Origin: JAJVHZ01 sp041395385
Lineage (GTDB): Bacteria > Pseudomonadota > Gammaproteobacteria > JAJPIJ01
DNA length: 64,000 nucleotides
Assembly (NCBI GenBank): GCA_041395385.1
Contig: JAWLAN010000008.1
Location: forward strand, 124,001 to 188,000
Direction: 5' to 3'
The translations under genes and the position numbers were made by a program. Shown piece by piece: positions 16,824 to 26,360 of this stretch. The first letter of the stretch is position 1, and the number at the start of each line of letters is the position of its first letter. The notes below the pieces were generated by a model. The model was given only the letters and a program-made list of their open reading frames with translations. It had not been told where the DNA came from and did no database searches.

Positions 16824-18758
16824 ATGAACTTCTTCTCAGAACTGTTCCCGCGCAAGCTCGGCGCCAAGATCAACGCCATTCTGGTGCTGTATTTCGTCTT
16901 CGCGCTGTCGGTGATCCTGCTGACCCTTTACGTGGCACGCCAGCTCGAAGGCGAGGGCGCAGCCATCAACGTCGCGGGCTCCGAACGCATGCTCATCTAC
17001 GATCTCACCTTCCGCCTGCACCAGATGCTGGACGGCACGCAGGCGCGCGAGGGCGCTGTCGCCGAGGCGCGCAGACTCACGAATGAGATCGAGCAGGCGC
17101 TTTACACGCTCGAGACCGGGGACCCGGATCGGCCGCTCTTTCTGCCCCGCGAACAGCGCATCCGGGACCAGATGCTCGTCCTGAAGCAGGAATGGCGGAC
17201 GGAATTCAGGCCGCGGATCGATACCATGTTGACCCTTGTCGACGCCTCCGAGTTGCACAGGCGCTTCCTGGACTTCGACCGCGTGGTGAGAAGTTACGTG
17301 CCGAAGCTGAACGATCTGGTCCTGATGGTGGAACAGAGCAACGCACGCAACACCTTCCTGATGTTCGTCTTCCAGAACGTCCTCGTCGGGTTCGCTCTTC
17401 TGGGGACCATTCTGCTGATCTATCTTTTCACGAAGCTCGTGATAGAGCCGGTCGAGATGCTCAGGGCCGGCATCGATCGCATGACCGTGTCGGACTTCGA
17501 CGTGCGCCTGCCCGTCCAGTCACAGGACGAATTCGGCGAACTTGCCGTTGGCTTCAACCACATGGCCGATCACCTCAAGGGCCTGTATGGCACCCTGGAG
17601 CAAAGAGTGGCGGAAAAAACGCACAGCGTCGAAGAGAGGAACCGCGAACTGGCGCTGCTTTACGATATCGCCGCCTTTCTGGGCGAGCACGCGACGCTGG
17701 AAGCCGTATGCAATGGCGTGTTGTTCAAGCTGCGCAACCTGCTCGGCGCGCCAAGCGGCGTCGTGCGCCTGGTCAACGCAACCACCTCGGCCCTGGATAT
17801 CGCCGTCAATCACAACATGCCGGACTCATTCCTCGCGTCCGAAGCGCATTTGCCAATGGGAGCCTGTCTGTGCTGCGACGTTGCCGTCAGTGAGTCATCG
17901 ATCACCCATGACCTGAACCAGTTGCCGCCCGTGATGACGCCAATGGAGTGCTGTCGGCAAAATGGCTTTGCCGCCATAACTGCCGTCCCGATCCGCTCGA
18001 AGAAACACGTGATTGGCGTCCTGAACCTGTTTTTCCGCGAGCGGCGGACACTTTCGCAACACGAGATCAAGCTGCTGGAGGCCATTGGCCAGCACTTGGG
18101 CGTGGCAATCGAGAACCTGCGCCTCGTGCTTCGCGAGAAGGAAATGGCCGTGTCCGAGGAGCGCAATCTTCTGGCGCAGGAATTACACGACAGCATCGCG
18201 CAGTCGCTTGCCTTCCTGAACATCGAGGCGCAGATGCTGCAAGAGTCGCTGCAGAATGGGCAGACGGACGCAGCCAACGAGGAACTGGCACGAATACGCG
18301 AAGGCATCCAGGAGAGCTACGACGACGTGCGCGAACTCCTGGTGCATTTCCGCATCAGGGTGGACCACGCGAACCTGGAAGACGCCATCCGCAGCACCCT
18401 GGAGAAGTTCGAGGGGCAAACCGGCATCAGCGCCTTTTTCAGCAAGCAGGGCGAAACGCAGGCGCCGCCCGCCACCAGCCTGATACAAATCCTGCACATC
18501 CTGCAGGAAGCGCTATCCAACGTCCGCAAGCATGCCAAGGCCAGGGCGGTCACGGTCGAGATGCGGGGCGGGAAGGAGCTGAGAATCTCCATTCGTGACG
18601 ACGGACTAGGCTTCGAGCCGGACACCGTGGCCGAGCAATGCGGCGCCAGCGTCGGCATCGGCATCATGCGCGAACGCGCTCATCGCATCGGCGCGCGCCT
18701 GGAGGTGGAATCGGCGCCCGGCCGCGGCGCCTGTGTTACGCTCGCGCTGCCCAGATAG
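16824..18758 (+). CDS. narX: Nitrate/nitrite sensor histidine kinase NarX
   Basis: A 644-residue membrane kinase of the NarX/NarQ type. A first transmembrane helix (residues about 13-35) is followed by a P-box-like ligand segment (INVAGSERMLIYDL) in a four-helix periplasmic domain, then a second helix near residues 175-200. A HAMP domain and a GAF-like central module carrying the family's cysteines (ACLCCDV and ECCRQNG) come next. The C-terminus is HisKA_3 (QELHDSIAQSLAFLN) with an HPK7-type ATPase (DDGLGF). It should sense nitrate/nitrite and phosphorylate NarL, encoded 17 bases downstream. I chose ATG 16824 because it gives the canonical short cytoplasmic N-terminus. Confidence 0.92.
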   Translation: MNFFSELFPRKLGAKINAILVLYFVFALSVILLTLYVARQLEGEGAAINVAGSERMLIYDLTFRLHQMLDGTQAREGAVAEARRLTNEIEQALYTLETGDPDRPLFLPREQRIRDQMLVLKQEWRTEFRPRIDTMLTLVDASELHRRFLDFDRVVRSYVPKLNDLVLMVEQSNARNTFLMFVFQNVLVGFALLGTILLIYLFTKLVIEPVEMLRAGIDRMTVSDFDVRLPVQSQDEFGELAVGFNHMADHLKGLYGTLEQRVAEKTHSVEERNRELALLYDIAAFLGEHATLEAVCNGVLFKLRNLLGAPSGVVRLVNATTSALDIAVNHNMPDSFLASEAHLPMGACLCCDVAVSESSITHDLNQLPPVMTPMECCRQNGFAAITAVPIRSKKHVIGVLNLFFRERRTLSQHEIKLLEAIGQHLGVAIENLRLVLREKEMAVSEERNLLAQELHDSIAQSLAFLNIEAQMLQESLQNGQTDAANEELARIREGIQESYDDVRELLVHFRIRVDHANLEDAIRSTLEKFEGQTGISAFFSKQGETQAPPATSLIQILHILQEALSNVRKHAKARAVTVEMRGGKELRISIRDDGLGFEPDTVAEQCGASVGIGIMRERAHRIGARLEVESAPGRGACVTLALPR

Positions 18759-18775
18759 CGTTATCCGAGGCCTGT

Positions 18776-19447
18776 ATGGAACATGCTATTCGCGTTCTGC
18801 TGGTGGATGACCACACGCTTTTCCGCAGCGGCATCAAGGCATTGCTGCAGCGACAGAAGGATTTCGAGGTGGTTGGCGAGGCCAGCGACGGTCTCGAGGG
18901 CATCAAGCGGGCCAAGTCGCTCAAGCCCGATGTGGTTCTGCTCGACCTGCACATGCCGGGAATTTCCGGCCCTGAGGCGGTTCGGCTCATCGTCGAGGAA
19001 CTGCGCGCGACGAAGGTGGTGATGCTGACGGTCTCCGAGGACGCCGAGGACCTCCTGCAGACGCTGCAGGCGGGGGCCCACGGCTATCTCCTGAAGAACA
19101 TTGACACCAACTTCTTCATCGGCGCGATCCGCAGCGTGGCGGATGGCGAGGCCGTCATGTCGCCGCAAATGACGGCCAAACTCATGCAGAGTGTACGCGC
19201 CGCCCCGGTGGCAGCGGCCGTCCCGGCCCTCGACAAGGAGCGCCTGTCGCCGCGGGAGCGCGAAATCCTCGCGTTCCTGGCACGCGGCGCCAGCAACAAG
19301 GAAATCGCGCGCGGCCTCGATCTGGCCGAAAGCACCGTCAAGATACACATGCAAAACATCCTCAAGAAACTCAATCTCGTCAGCCGCGTGCAGGCAGCCG
19401 TGTACGCCGTCGAGCATGGCCTGTGCGGCAAGGATGACGCCGCCTGA
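18776..19447 (+). CDS. narL: Response regulator NarL
   Basis: A 223-residue LuxR/FixJ-type regulator. The receiver domain has acidic pocket D11/D12, phospho-acceptor Asp57 (VVLLDLHMPG), Thr in MLTVSED and Lys in YLLKN. A linker leads to the C-terminal helix-turn-helix (LSPREREILAFLARGASNKEIA, then STVKIHMQNILKKL). It should bind NarL heptamer sites and activate the nar operon in nitrate. It is co-transcribed with narX and lies immediately upstream of the nar structural genes. Confidence 0.93.
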   Translation: MEHAIRVLLVDDHTLFRSGIKALLQRQKDFEVVGEASDGLEGIKRAKSLKPDVVLLDLHMPGISGPEAVRLIVEELRATKVVMLTVSEDAEDLLQTLQAGAHGYLLKNIDTNFFIGAIRSVADGEAVMSPQMTAKLMQSVRAAPVAAAVPALDKERLSPREREILAFLARGASNKEIARGLDLAESTVKIHMQNILKKLNLVSRVQAAVYAVEHGLCGKDDAA

Positions 19448-19673
19448 ACCACCGAAAGACCTAGTACTTTCGAGCTAGTCCGCAGCGTCCGCGTAGTTCC
19501 GGCGGACGATCTTCCTCCCATCTGAAAAGCGGCCGGACCACTGGCCAAGCGATGGATAGTGCGCTTGAGCACGGCCGAACAGAATGCCGGCATCGTCAGT
19601 AGTGTCATTGCCGGTCGTATCGCACGTCCCCATGCGCCGACGACCGGACGTGCTGCGGAAAGGTGAAGAGCGC

Positions 19674-19895
19674 ATGGAATATGTCCTGCCTCGGAAACTC
19701 CTGGACAAGGTCGAAGCCGTCAGCCGGAATAAGGCCGGGTTGAGCGTGCGCGGCATGCTGCTCATGGGCTTTCTGTCCGGCGCGCTGCTGGCCTATGCCT
19801 CCGCCTTCGCCTACAAGGCCTCGGACGGCCTGCCGGGCGGCACCGCAGCGGGGGAGAATCGCGAGGCCGGAAGCGGGTCGGGTTGTCGCCCGTGA
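19674..19895 (+). CDS. N-terminal fragment of a formate/nitrite transporter (FNT) family protein
   Basis: A 73-residue ORF preceded by a good ribosome site (AAGGTGAAGAG before ATG 19674). Residues 1-56 resemble the start of FNT channels (FocA/NirC): MEYVLPRKLLDKVEA, KAGLS, then one helix GMLLMGFLSGALLAYASAFA. A full FNT is about 260-290 residues with six helices; here the similarity stops after helix 1 and a short unrelated Gly/Ser-rich tail follows. Its stop overlaps the next start by four bases (GTGA at 19892-19895), so it is probably translated and couples the downstream membrane gene. It may be a remnant kept as a leader. It cannot be a working channel on the known fold. Confidence 0.6.
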   Translation: MEYVLPRKLLDKVEAVSRNKAGLSVRGMLLMGFLSGALLAYASAFAYKASDGLPGGTAAGENREAGSGSGCRP

Positions 19896-21034
19896 ACCTC
19901 AATCTGCCCATTCTTCACCTGGGAATACTCGCGCTAACCGCCTGGATTGCAGGGCGCACGCTGTTGCGCCAGACGTCCTCGCCGACCGCTGCGGGAGCGA
20001 TCGTCATGGCAGCGGGTATCTTCGGGCTGGCGGCTTTTCCGAATATCCCGGAGATACCGCAGTGGGCGACGCAACCGTTCGCGCTCGGCCTCCTGGTGGT
20101 CTGGGGCTTCATCGCCGCCTCCTATGCCGCCAGCCAGCTGCAGGGCCGCCTGGCCTCGCACATCGCCGCCCCGGTCGATGCCTTTGCGGTGGGCACCTGG
20201 GTGGCGGGCACCGCGGTCATGGCGCGGATGCTCCTGCAAGGCGTGCCCGGCTGGCGCGGGGCGGCGCTCGCGCTCGGCCTCGCCGCGTTCGCATTGTGGC
20301 TGTGGTATCTCGCGCTCGTGCTGCGGGGATTTCGCGCAATGCTGGCTAGCCCTGCGCGCCTGCGCGCAACCGGGCGCATCCTGCTGTCGGCGGTGAGCAC
20401 GCAGTCGCTGGCGCTGCTGGCATGGCATCTCTGGCCGGATGCCGGGTTCCTGCGTGCCCCGGTGACGGCGCTGATAGTGCTCGGCTTCCTGTTCTACGGC
20501 GCCGGCCTCGTGCTCGTCATCCAGCGTTACTGCAGAGAGCCGAGCTGGACGCTGGCGGAAGACTGGGACAACACGAACTGCATCGTGCACGGCGCCATGT
20601 CGATCAGCGGGCTCGCCGTTGCCTATACCGGGCTACTGCCGGAAATGGTCGGCCTCGGCACGTGGTTGTATGTGCTGATCGCGCTGCTGATCGTGGAAGC
20701 GATCGAGGTCGCAAGGATGATCCAGCGCGCCAGGCGATACGGCCTGCGCCACGGGATCCTCGCCTACCACGTCTCCCAATGGTCGCGAAACTTCACCTTC
20801 GGCATGTTTTACGCCTTCACGCTTGCGCTGGCGCCTGCTTTGGCGTCGACCCCGGCACTGTCCCCGCTCATGCCCTTGGTTCGGTGGCTGCTCGGCGTCG
20901 GCCCGTACATCGTGCTGTTCTTCCTCCTGGTCGAGCTTGGCCTGTGGGCTGGCGCCAACGTCGAATTCGGAACACGGGCCGCCATGCCGCGCTGCCCCAT
21001 CGTCAACGAGCATCTAGAGGAGCAACGACCATGA
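19892..21034 (+). CDS. Polytopic membrane protein of the nar operon, TDT/SLAC1-like
   Basis: A 380-residue inner-membrane protein with about ten predicted helices. Segments HIAAPVDAFAVGTWVAGTAV and HVSQWSRNFTFGMFYAFTLA recall TDT/TehA/SLAC1 anion channels, where conserved motifs sit in comparable helices; this assignment is tentative. GTG at 19892 is chosen because it overlaps the stop of the FNT fragment (GTGA). Its own stop overlaps the narG start (ATGA at 21031-21034). This coupling on both sides puts it firmly in the nar operon, where narK would be expected. A nitrate/nitrite conduit is the natural hypothesis. NnrS was considered but its motifs are absent. Confidence 0.6.
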   Translation: MNLNLPILHLGILALTAWIAGRTLLRQTSSPTAAGAIVMAAGIFGLAAFPNIPEIPQWATQPFALGLLVVWGFIAASYAASQLQGRLASHIAAPVDAFAVGTWVAGTAVMARMLLQGVPGWRGAALALGLAAFALWLWYLALVLRGFRAMLASPARLRATGRILLSAVSTQSLALLAWHLWPDAGFLRAPVTALIVLGFLFYGAGLVLVIQRYCREPSWTLAEDWDNTNCIVHGAMSISGLAVAYTGLLPEMVGLGTWLYVLIALLIVEAIEVARMIQRARRYGLRHGILAYHVSQWSRNFTFGMFYAFTLALAPALASTPALSPLMPLVRWLLGVGPYIVLFFLLVELGLWAGANVEFGTRAAMPRCPIVNEHLEEQRP

Positions 21035-24000
21035 GTCATTTTCTCGACAGACTGAGGTTCTTCGACCGCGTCAAGGACACCTTTTCGGGCAGTCACGGCA
21101 TCCTCACCAACGAGGATCGCCAGTGGGAGGACGCCTACCGCAACCGCTGGCGCCACGACAAGGTTGTGCGCTCCACCCACGGCGTGAACTGCACCGGCGG
21201 CTGCTCCTGGAAGATCTTCGTCAAGAACGGGCTGGTTTCCTTCGAGATGCAGCAGACCGACTATCCGCGCACGCGCGAAGACCTGCCCGATCACGAGCCG
21301 CGCGGCTGCCAGCGCGGCGCCTCGTTCTCCTGGTATCTCTACAGCCCGCACCGCATCAAGCATCCGCTGATCCGTGGCCGTCTGCTCAACCTTTACCGCG
21401 CCGAACGCAAGTCCGGAAAGGATCCCGTCGAGGCTTGGGCGGCGATCCAGGCCGACCCGGGCAAGCGCCTGCAATACACGGCGGTGCGCGGGCTGGGCGG
21501 CCTCGTGCGCACCACCTGGGAGGAAGTCACCGAGATCATCGCGGCCGCCAATGTCCATACCATCAAGAAGTGGGGCCCGGACCGCATTTATGGCTTCTCG
21601 CCGATCCCGGCGATGTCGATGCTGTCCTATGCGGCGGGATCCCGCTACCTGTCGCTCATTGGCGGCGCGTGCGGCTCCTTCTACGACTGGTACTGCGATC
21701 TGCCGGCCGCCAGCCCGCAGACCTGGGGCGAGCAGACCGACGTGCCGGAGGCGGCCGACTGGTACAACTCGACCTATCTGATCATCGCCGGCGCCAACCT
21801 GCCGATGACGCGCACCCCCGACGCCCATTTCGCCACCGAGGTGCGTTACAAGGGCGCCAAGATCGTCTCGATGGCGCCTGACTATGCGGAATACGTGAAG
21901 TTCGCCGACCTTTGGATGCCGGTCAGGCAGGGCACCGACTCGGCGGCCTTTCTGGCCATGGGGCACGTCGCGCTGAAGGAGTTCCACGTCGAGCGCCAGG
22001 ACCCCTACTTCACCGAATACGCCCGCACCTACACCGACCTGCCGATACAGGTGATGCTGCGTCCGCACGCGGAGGGCTATGCGACCGACCGCACACTGCG
22101 CGCTTCCGACTTCGATGGCGCCCTCGGGGAGGTCAACAATCCGGAATGGAAGACCATCGTCTATGACGCGAAGGCCGGGGCGTTCGTCGCGCCCAACGGC
22201 AGCATCGGTTTCCGCTGGGGCGAGGAGGGCAAATGGAACACCCTGCCGAAGAATGCAGCGGACCAGGCCGAGATTGAGGCCGAGCTGAGCTGCATCGACA
22301 GCAGGGATGACGTGGCAGCGGTCGGCTTTCCGCACTTCAACAAGGGCGAGCCGGATCTGCTCTATCGCAATGTCCCGGTGCGTAAGGTCACGCTCGTTTC
22401 GGGGGAGACCGCACTGGTTGCCAGCGTATTCGACCTTCTGGTTGCGCAGTACGGCATCGACCGCGGCCTGGGCGGCGCCAATGTCACCAGCTCATACGAC
22501 GACGCCAGCGTCGCCTACACGCCGGCCTGGGCCGAGAAGGTCACCGGCGTAAAACGCGCCGACCTGATCCGCACCGGTCGCGAGTTCGCCGACAACGCCG
22601 CCAGGACCAAGGGCAGATCGATGGTCATCATGGGCGCGGCGATCAACCACTGGTACCACAACGACATGAGCTACCGCAGCATCATGAATCTGCTGCACAT
22701 GTGCGGCTGCGTTGGCCAGACGGGCGGCGGTTGGGCGCACTACGTCGGCCAGGAGAAGCTGCGGCCGCAGGCCGGTTGGGCGCCGGTCGCCTTCGCCCTC
22801 GACTGGCATCGACCACCGCGTCACATGAACTCGACCACCTTCTGGTACTTCCATACCGACCAGTGGCGCTACGAGACGGTGAGCGCCGACAGCCTGCTGG
22901 CGCCGACCGCCAAGGCCAAGTACCGAAATCATACGCTGGCCGACTACAACGTCGTCTCCCAACGTCTGGGCTGGCTGCCGTCCGCGCCGCACTTCAACAA
23001 GAACCCGCACGAGATCGTCGCCGCGGCCGAGAAGGCCGGCGCCGCCGACGAGGCCAGCGTCGCAAGGCACATGGTCGAGCAGCTCAAGGCGGGCATACTC
23101 TCTTTCGCCTACGAGGACATCGATGCGCCGGAAAACCACGTGCGCAACCTGTTCGTCTGGCGCTCCAATCTGCTCGGCTGCTCGGCCAAGGGGCACGAGT
23201 ACTTCCTTAAGCACCTGATCGGTGCCCAGAACGGCGTGCTGCAGGAGGCCGTCGCCAGTCCCTCCAAGGAGATCAAGTGGCATGCGAGCGGGCCGACCGC
23301 CAAGCTCGACCTGATGGTGGACATCAACTTCCGCCTGAATTCCACCGGCGCCTATTCCGACATCATCCTGCCAACGGCTACCTGGTACGAGAAGAACGAT
23401 CTCAACACCACGGACATGCACCCATTCATCCATCCGCTGGCAGAGGCCGTCAGCCCGGCATGGGAATCGAGATCCGACTGGCAGATCTTCCAGTCCATCG
23501 CCAAGGCCTTCTCGGTTCTCGCCGAAAGGCACCTGGGGACGAAGAAGGACGTCGTCGCTCTGCCGATGCAGCACGACTCCCCGTTCGAGCTGGCTCAGCC
23601 CCTGGGTGTGAAGGACTGGAAGCGGGGCGAGTGCGAGCCGGTGCCGGGCAAGACGCTGCCGCTGCTCAAGGTCGTGACGCGCGATTATGCCAACACGCAC
23701 AAGAAATACTGCGCGCTCGGACCACTGATGATCAAGCTCGGCAACAGCATCAAGGGCATCGACTGGAGCACCGCACTCGAATACGAGGAGCTGAAGAAAG
23801 TCAACGGCGTTATCCGGGAAGAGGGCATCACCCAGGGCATGCCGAGCCTGGTCGACGACATCGCCGCCTGCGAAGCCGTGCTGCGCATGGCGCCCGAGAC
23901 CAACGGCGAAGTGGCACACAAGTCCTGGAGCGCGCTGTCGAAGAAAACGGGGATCGACCACCACCACCTGTATGCCGGTCGCCACGAGGACAAGATCACC

Positions 24001-24780
24001 TTCCCCGACATCGTTGCCCAGCCGCGCAAGATCATCACCGCGCCGACCTGGTCCGGCATCGAGTCGGAGAAGGTCTCCTACAACGCCGGCTACACCAACA
24101 TCCACGAGCACATCCCGTTCCGCACCCTGACCGGACGCGCCCAGTTCTACCAGGATCACGAATGGATGCTGGATTTCGGCGAAGGATTCTGCGCCTACCG
24201 CCCGGGGCTCGACATGAAGTCGCACGAAACCATACCCGCCGCGGTCAGGGCCAAGCCGCACCTGGTGCTGAACTGGATCACGCCGCACTCGAAATGGGGC
24301 ATCCACTCGACCTACCAGGACAACGTGCGCATGCTCAACCTGTTCCGCGGCGGCCCCTATATCTGGGTTTCCGAGGAGGAGGCGAAATCGATCGGGCTGG
24401 AGGACAACGATTGGGTGGAGGCCGTGAACGGCAATGGCGCCACGGTCGCTCGCGTCGTCGTCTCGCAGCGCGTGCCACGCGGCATGGCGTTGATGTATCA
24501 CGCCCAGGAGAAGACGGTGAACGTGCCGGGTTCGCCCTCCACCGGCAAGCGCGGCGGAATCCTCAACTCGGTGACGCGCGTCGTGGTCAAACCGACCAAC
24601 ATGATCGGCGGCTACGCTCAGCTTGCCTACGGCTTCAACTACTACGGCACGGTCGGCACCCAGCGCGACGAGTTCGTCGTTCTCCACAAGATTGCCGACC
24701 AGGACGTCGACTGGCTGGAGCGTCCTTTGACACCGGAGCGCGAAGCGCAGCGCAACCCCAGAGACATCGGTCCGCGTTGA
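21031..24780 (+). CDS. narG: Respiratory nitrate reductase alpha subunit NarG
   Basis: A 1249-residue molybdopterin (bis-MGD) enzyme reducing nitrate to nitrite. FS0 [4Fe-4S] ligands are His50, Cys54, Cys58 and Cys93, offset by one from the E. coli positions. The Mo-ligand Asp is in GSFYDWYCDLP (Asp223). The long GEQTDVPEAADWYNSTYLI motif is almost the E. coli sequence. There is no twin-arginine signal, so it belongs to the cytoplasm-facing NarGHI type. GAGGAG precedes ATG 21031, which overlaps the stop of the upstream membrane gene. Length and motifs are intact. Confidence 0.97.
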   Translation: MSHFLDRLRFFDRVKDTFSGSHGILTNEDRQWEDAYRNRWRHDKVVRSTHGVNCTGGCSWKIFVKNGLVSFEMQQTDYPRTREDLPDHEPRGCQRGASFSWYLYSPHRIKHPLIRGRLLNLYRAERKSGKDPVEAWAAIQADPGKRLQYTAVRGLGGLVRTTWEEVTEIIAAANVHTIKKWGPDRIYGFSPIPAMSMLSYAAGSRYLSLIGGACGSFYDWYCDLPAASPQTWGEQTDVPEAADWYNSTYLIIAGANLPMTRTPDAHFATEVRYKGAKIVSMAPDYAEYVKFADLWMPVRQGTDSAAFLAMGHVALKEFHVERQDPYFTEYARTYTDLPIQVMLRPHAEGYATDRTLRASDFDGALGEVNNPEWKTIVYDAKAGAFVAPNGSIGFRWGEEGKWNTLPKNAADQAEIEAELSCIDSRDDVAAVGFPHFNKGEPDLLYRNVPVRKVTLVSGETALVASVFDLLVAQYGIDRGLGGANVTSSYDDASVAYTPAWAEKVTGVKRADLIRTGREFADNAARTKGRSMVIMGAAINHWYHNDMSYRSIMNLLHMCGCVGQTGGGWAHYVGQEKLRPQAGWAPVAFALDWHRPPRHMNSTTFWYFHTDQWRYETVSADSLLAPTAKAKYRNHTLADYNVVSQRLGWLPSAPHFNKNPHEIVAAAEKAGAADEASVARHMVEQLKAGILSFAYEDIDAPENHVRNLFVWRSNLLGCSAKGHEYFLKHLIGAQNGVLQEAVASPSKEIKWHASGPTAKLDLMVDINFRLNSTGAYSDIILPTATWYEKNDLNTTDMHPFIHPLAEAVSPAWESRSDWQIFQSIAKAFSVLAERHLGTKKDVVALPMQHDSPFELAQPLGVKDWKRGECEPVPGKTLPLLKVVTRDYANTHKKYCALGPLMIKLGNSIKGIDWSTALEYEELKKVNGVIREEGITQGMPSLVDDIAACEAVLRMAPETNGEVAHKSWSALSKKTGIDHHHLYAGRHEDKITFPDIVAQPRKIITAPTWSGIESEKVSYNAGYTNIHEHIPFRTLTGRAQFYQDHEWMLDFGEGFCAYRPGLDMKSHETIPAAVRAKPHLVLNWITPHSKWGIHSTYQDNVRMLNLFRGGPYIWVSEEEAKSIGLEDNDWVEAVNGNGATVARVVVSQRVPRGMALMYHAQEKTVNVPGSPSTGKRGGILNSVTRVVVKPTNMIGGYAQLAYGFNYYGTVGTQRDEFVVLHKIADQDVDWLERPLTPEREAQRNPRDIGPR

Positions 24781-24802
24781 GCGGAATGCAGAGGAGATCC
24801 AC

Positions 24803-26350
24803 ATGAAAGTTCGTGCCCAATTCGCCCTCGTCTTCAACCTCGACAAGTGCATCGGCTGCCACACCTGTTCCGTGACCTGCAAGAACGTATGGACCAACCG
24901 CAAGGGCGTTGAGTACGCCTGGTTCAACAACGTCGAGTCCAAGCCCGGCATCGGATACCCGAAGCAATGGGAAGACCAGGAGGTATGGCGCGGCGGCTGG
25001 GAACTTATCGACGGCAAGCTGCAACTGAAGTCCGGCAGCAAGGTCTCGCGCCTGCTCAATATATTCGCCAATCCGGACATGCCGGAGATCGATGACTACT
25101 ACGAGCCCTTCACCTTCGACTACGCGCGGCTGCAGAACGCGCCGCTGTCCGAAGCCGCGCCGACGGCGCGCCCGGTCTCGCAGATCACCGGCGAGAAGAT
25201 GGACAAGGTGCGCTGGGGCCCAAACTGGGAGGATGACCTTGCCGGCGAATACGACAAGCGCGCCAGGGACGTGAACATGAAGGGGCTGGAAAAGCAGATC
25301 TACGCGCAGTTCGAGAACACCTTCCACATGTACCTGCCGCGCATCTGCAACCATTGCCTCAACCCGGCCTGCGTCGCCGCCTGCCCCTCGGGCTCGATAT
25401 ACAAGCGCGAGGAGGATGGCATCGTGCTGGTGGACCAGGACAAGTGCCGCGGCTGGCGCCAGTGCATCTCCGCCTGCCCGTACAAGAAGGTGTTCTACAA
25501 CTGGGAGTCCGGCAAGGCCGAAAAGTGCATCGGCTGTTATCCGCGCGTGGAATCCGGCATGCCGACGGTGTGCTCGGAATCCTGTGTCGGACGAATCCGC
25601 TACAACGGCATCATGCTGTTTGACGCCGATCGGATCGAGCGACTGGCCTCGACGCGGGACGAGCGGGACCTCTATGACGCGCATCGAAGCGTCTTTCTCG
25701 ATCCGAACGATCCGGAAGTCATCGAAGCGGCGCGCCGCGACGGCGTGCCGGAGGACTGGATCGAGGCCGCGTGCAGGTCGCCCATCTGGAAGATGGCGAT
25801 GGAATGGCAGATCGCCTTTCCGATGCATCCGGAGTTCCGCACGCTGCCGATGGTCTGGTATGTGCCGCCGCTGTCGCCCGTGCACTCCGCCATCGACCAG
25901 GGCCGGCTGCCGACCTCGCCGGATGGCACGCTGCCCCAGGCCGGCGCCATGCGCCTGCCGCTCAAGTATCTCGCCAGCCTGCTGACCGCCGGCAAGGAGG
26001 AACCGATCCTGGCGGCGCTCAATAAAATGATGGCGATGCGCTCCTACCAGCGATCCGTCCATGTCGACGGCAAGCCCGACAGGCGTGCGCTCGACGGCGT
26101 GGGCCTGTCCGAACAACAGGCGAAGGACATGTACCAGCTCCTCGCCATCGCCAACTACGAGGATCGCTTCGTCATCCCGACCGGCCATGCCGAGATCAGC
26201 CTGGAGGATTTTCACGGCTTCCAGGGCCAGAATGGCTTCAGCTTCGGCAACGACTCCTCGCTCGGAATCAGCAGCCATTCGCTCTTCCCCGAGCGACGCA
26301 AGGAAACCGTCGAATCGAGGGAACCGGCGCCGTCGGCGGACGAGCGATAG
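24803..26350 (+). CDS. narH: Nitrate reductase beta subunit NarH
   Basis: A 515-residue iron-sulfur protein carrying electrons from NarI hemes to NarG. Four cysteine groups are visible: CIGCHTCSVTC near the start, CNHCLNPACVAACP, CRGWRQCISACPYKK, and CIGCYPR with CSESCVGR. Trp in CRGWRQC marks the [3Fe-4S] centre, as in E. coli. It follows narG by 22 bases with GGAGATCC before ATG. All expected motifs are present; the length is normal. Confidence 0.97.
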   Translation: MKVRAQFALVFNLDKCIGCHTCSVTCKNVWTNRKGVEYAWFNNVESKPGIGYPKQWEDQEVWRGGWELIDGKLQLKSGSKVSRLLNIFANPDMPEIDDYYEPFTFDYARLQNAPLSEAAPTARPVSQITGEKMDKVRWGPNWEDDLAGEYDKRARDVNMKGLEKQIYAQFENTFHMYLPRICNHCLNPACVAACPSGSIYKREEDGIVLVDQDKCRGWRQCISACPYKKVFYNWESGKAEKCIGCYPRVESGMPTVCSESCVGRIRYNGIMLFDADRIERLASTRDERDLYDAHRSVFLDPNDPEVIEAARRDGVPEDWIEAACRSPIWKMAMEWQIAFPMHPEFRTLPMVWYVPPLSPVHSAIDQGRLPTSPDGTLPQAGAMRLPLKYLASLLTAGKEEPILAALNKMMAMRSYQRSVHVDGKPDRRALDGVGLSEQQAKDMYQLLAIANYEDRFVIPTGHAEISLEDFHGFQGQNGFSFGNDSSLGISSHSLFPERRKETVESREPAPSADER

Positions 26351-26360
26351 GAGGCGCGCC

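Noticed and set aside
19892..21034. NnrS family assignment for the nar-operon membrane protein
   Set aside because: Expected NnrS histidine motifs (HALTVGAIG-like) are not present.
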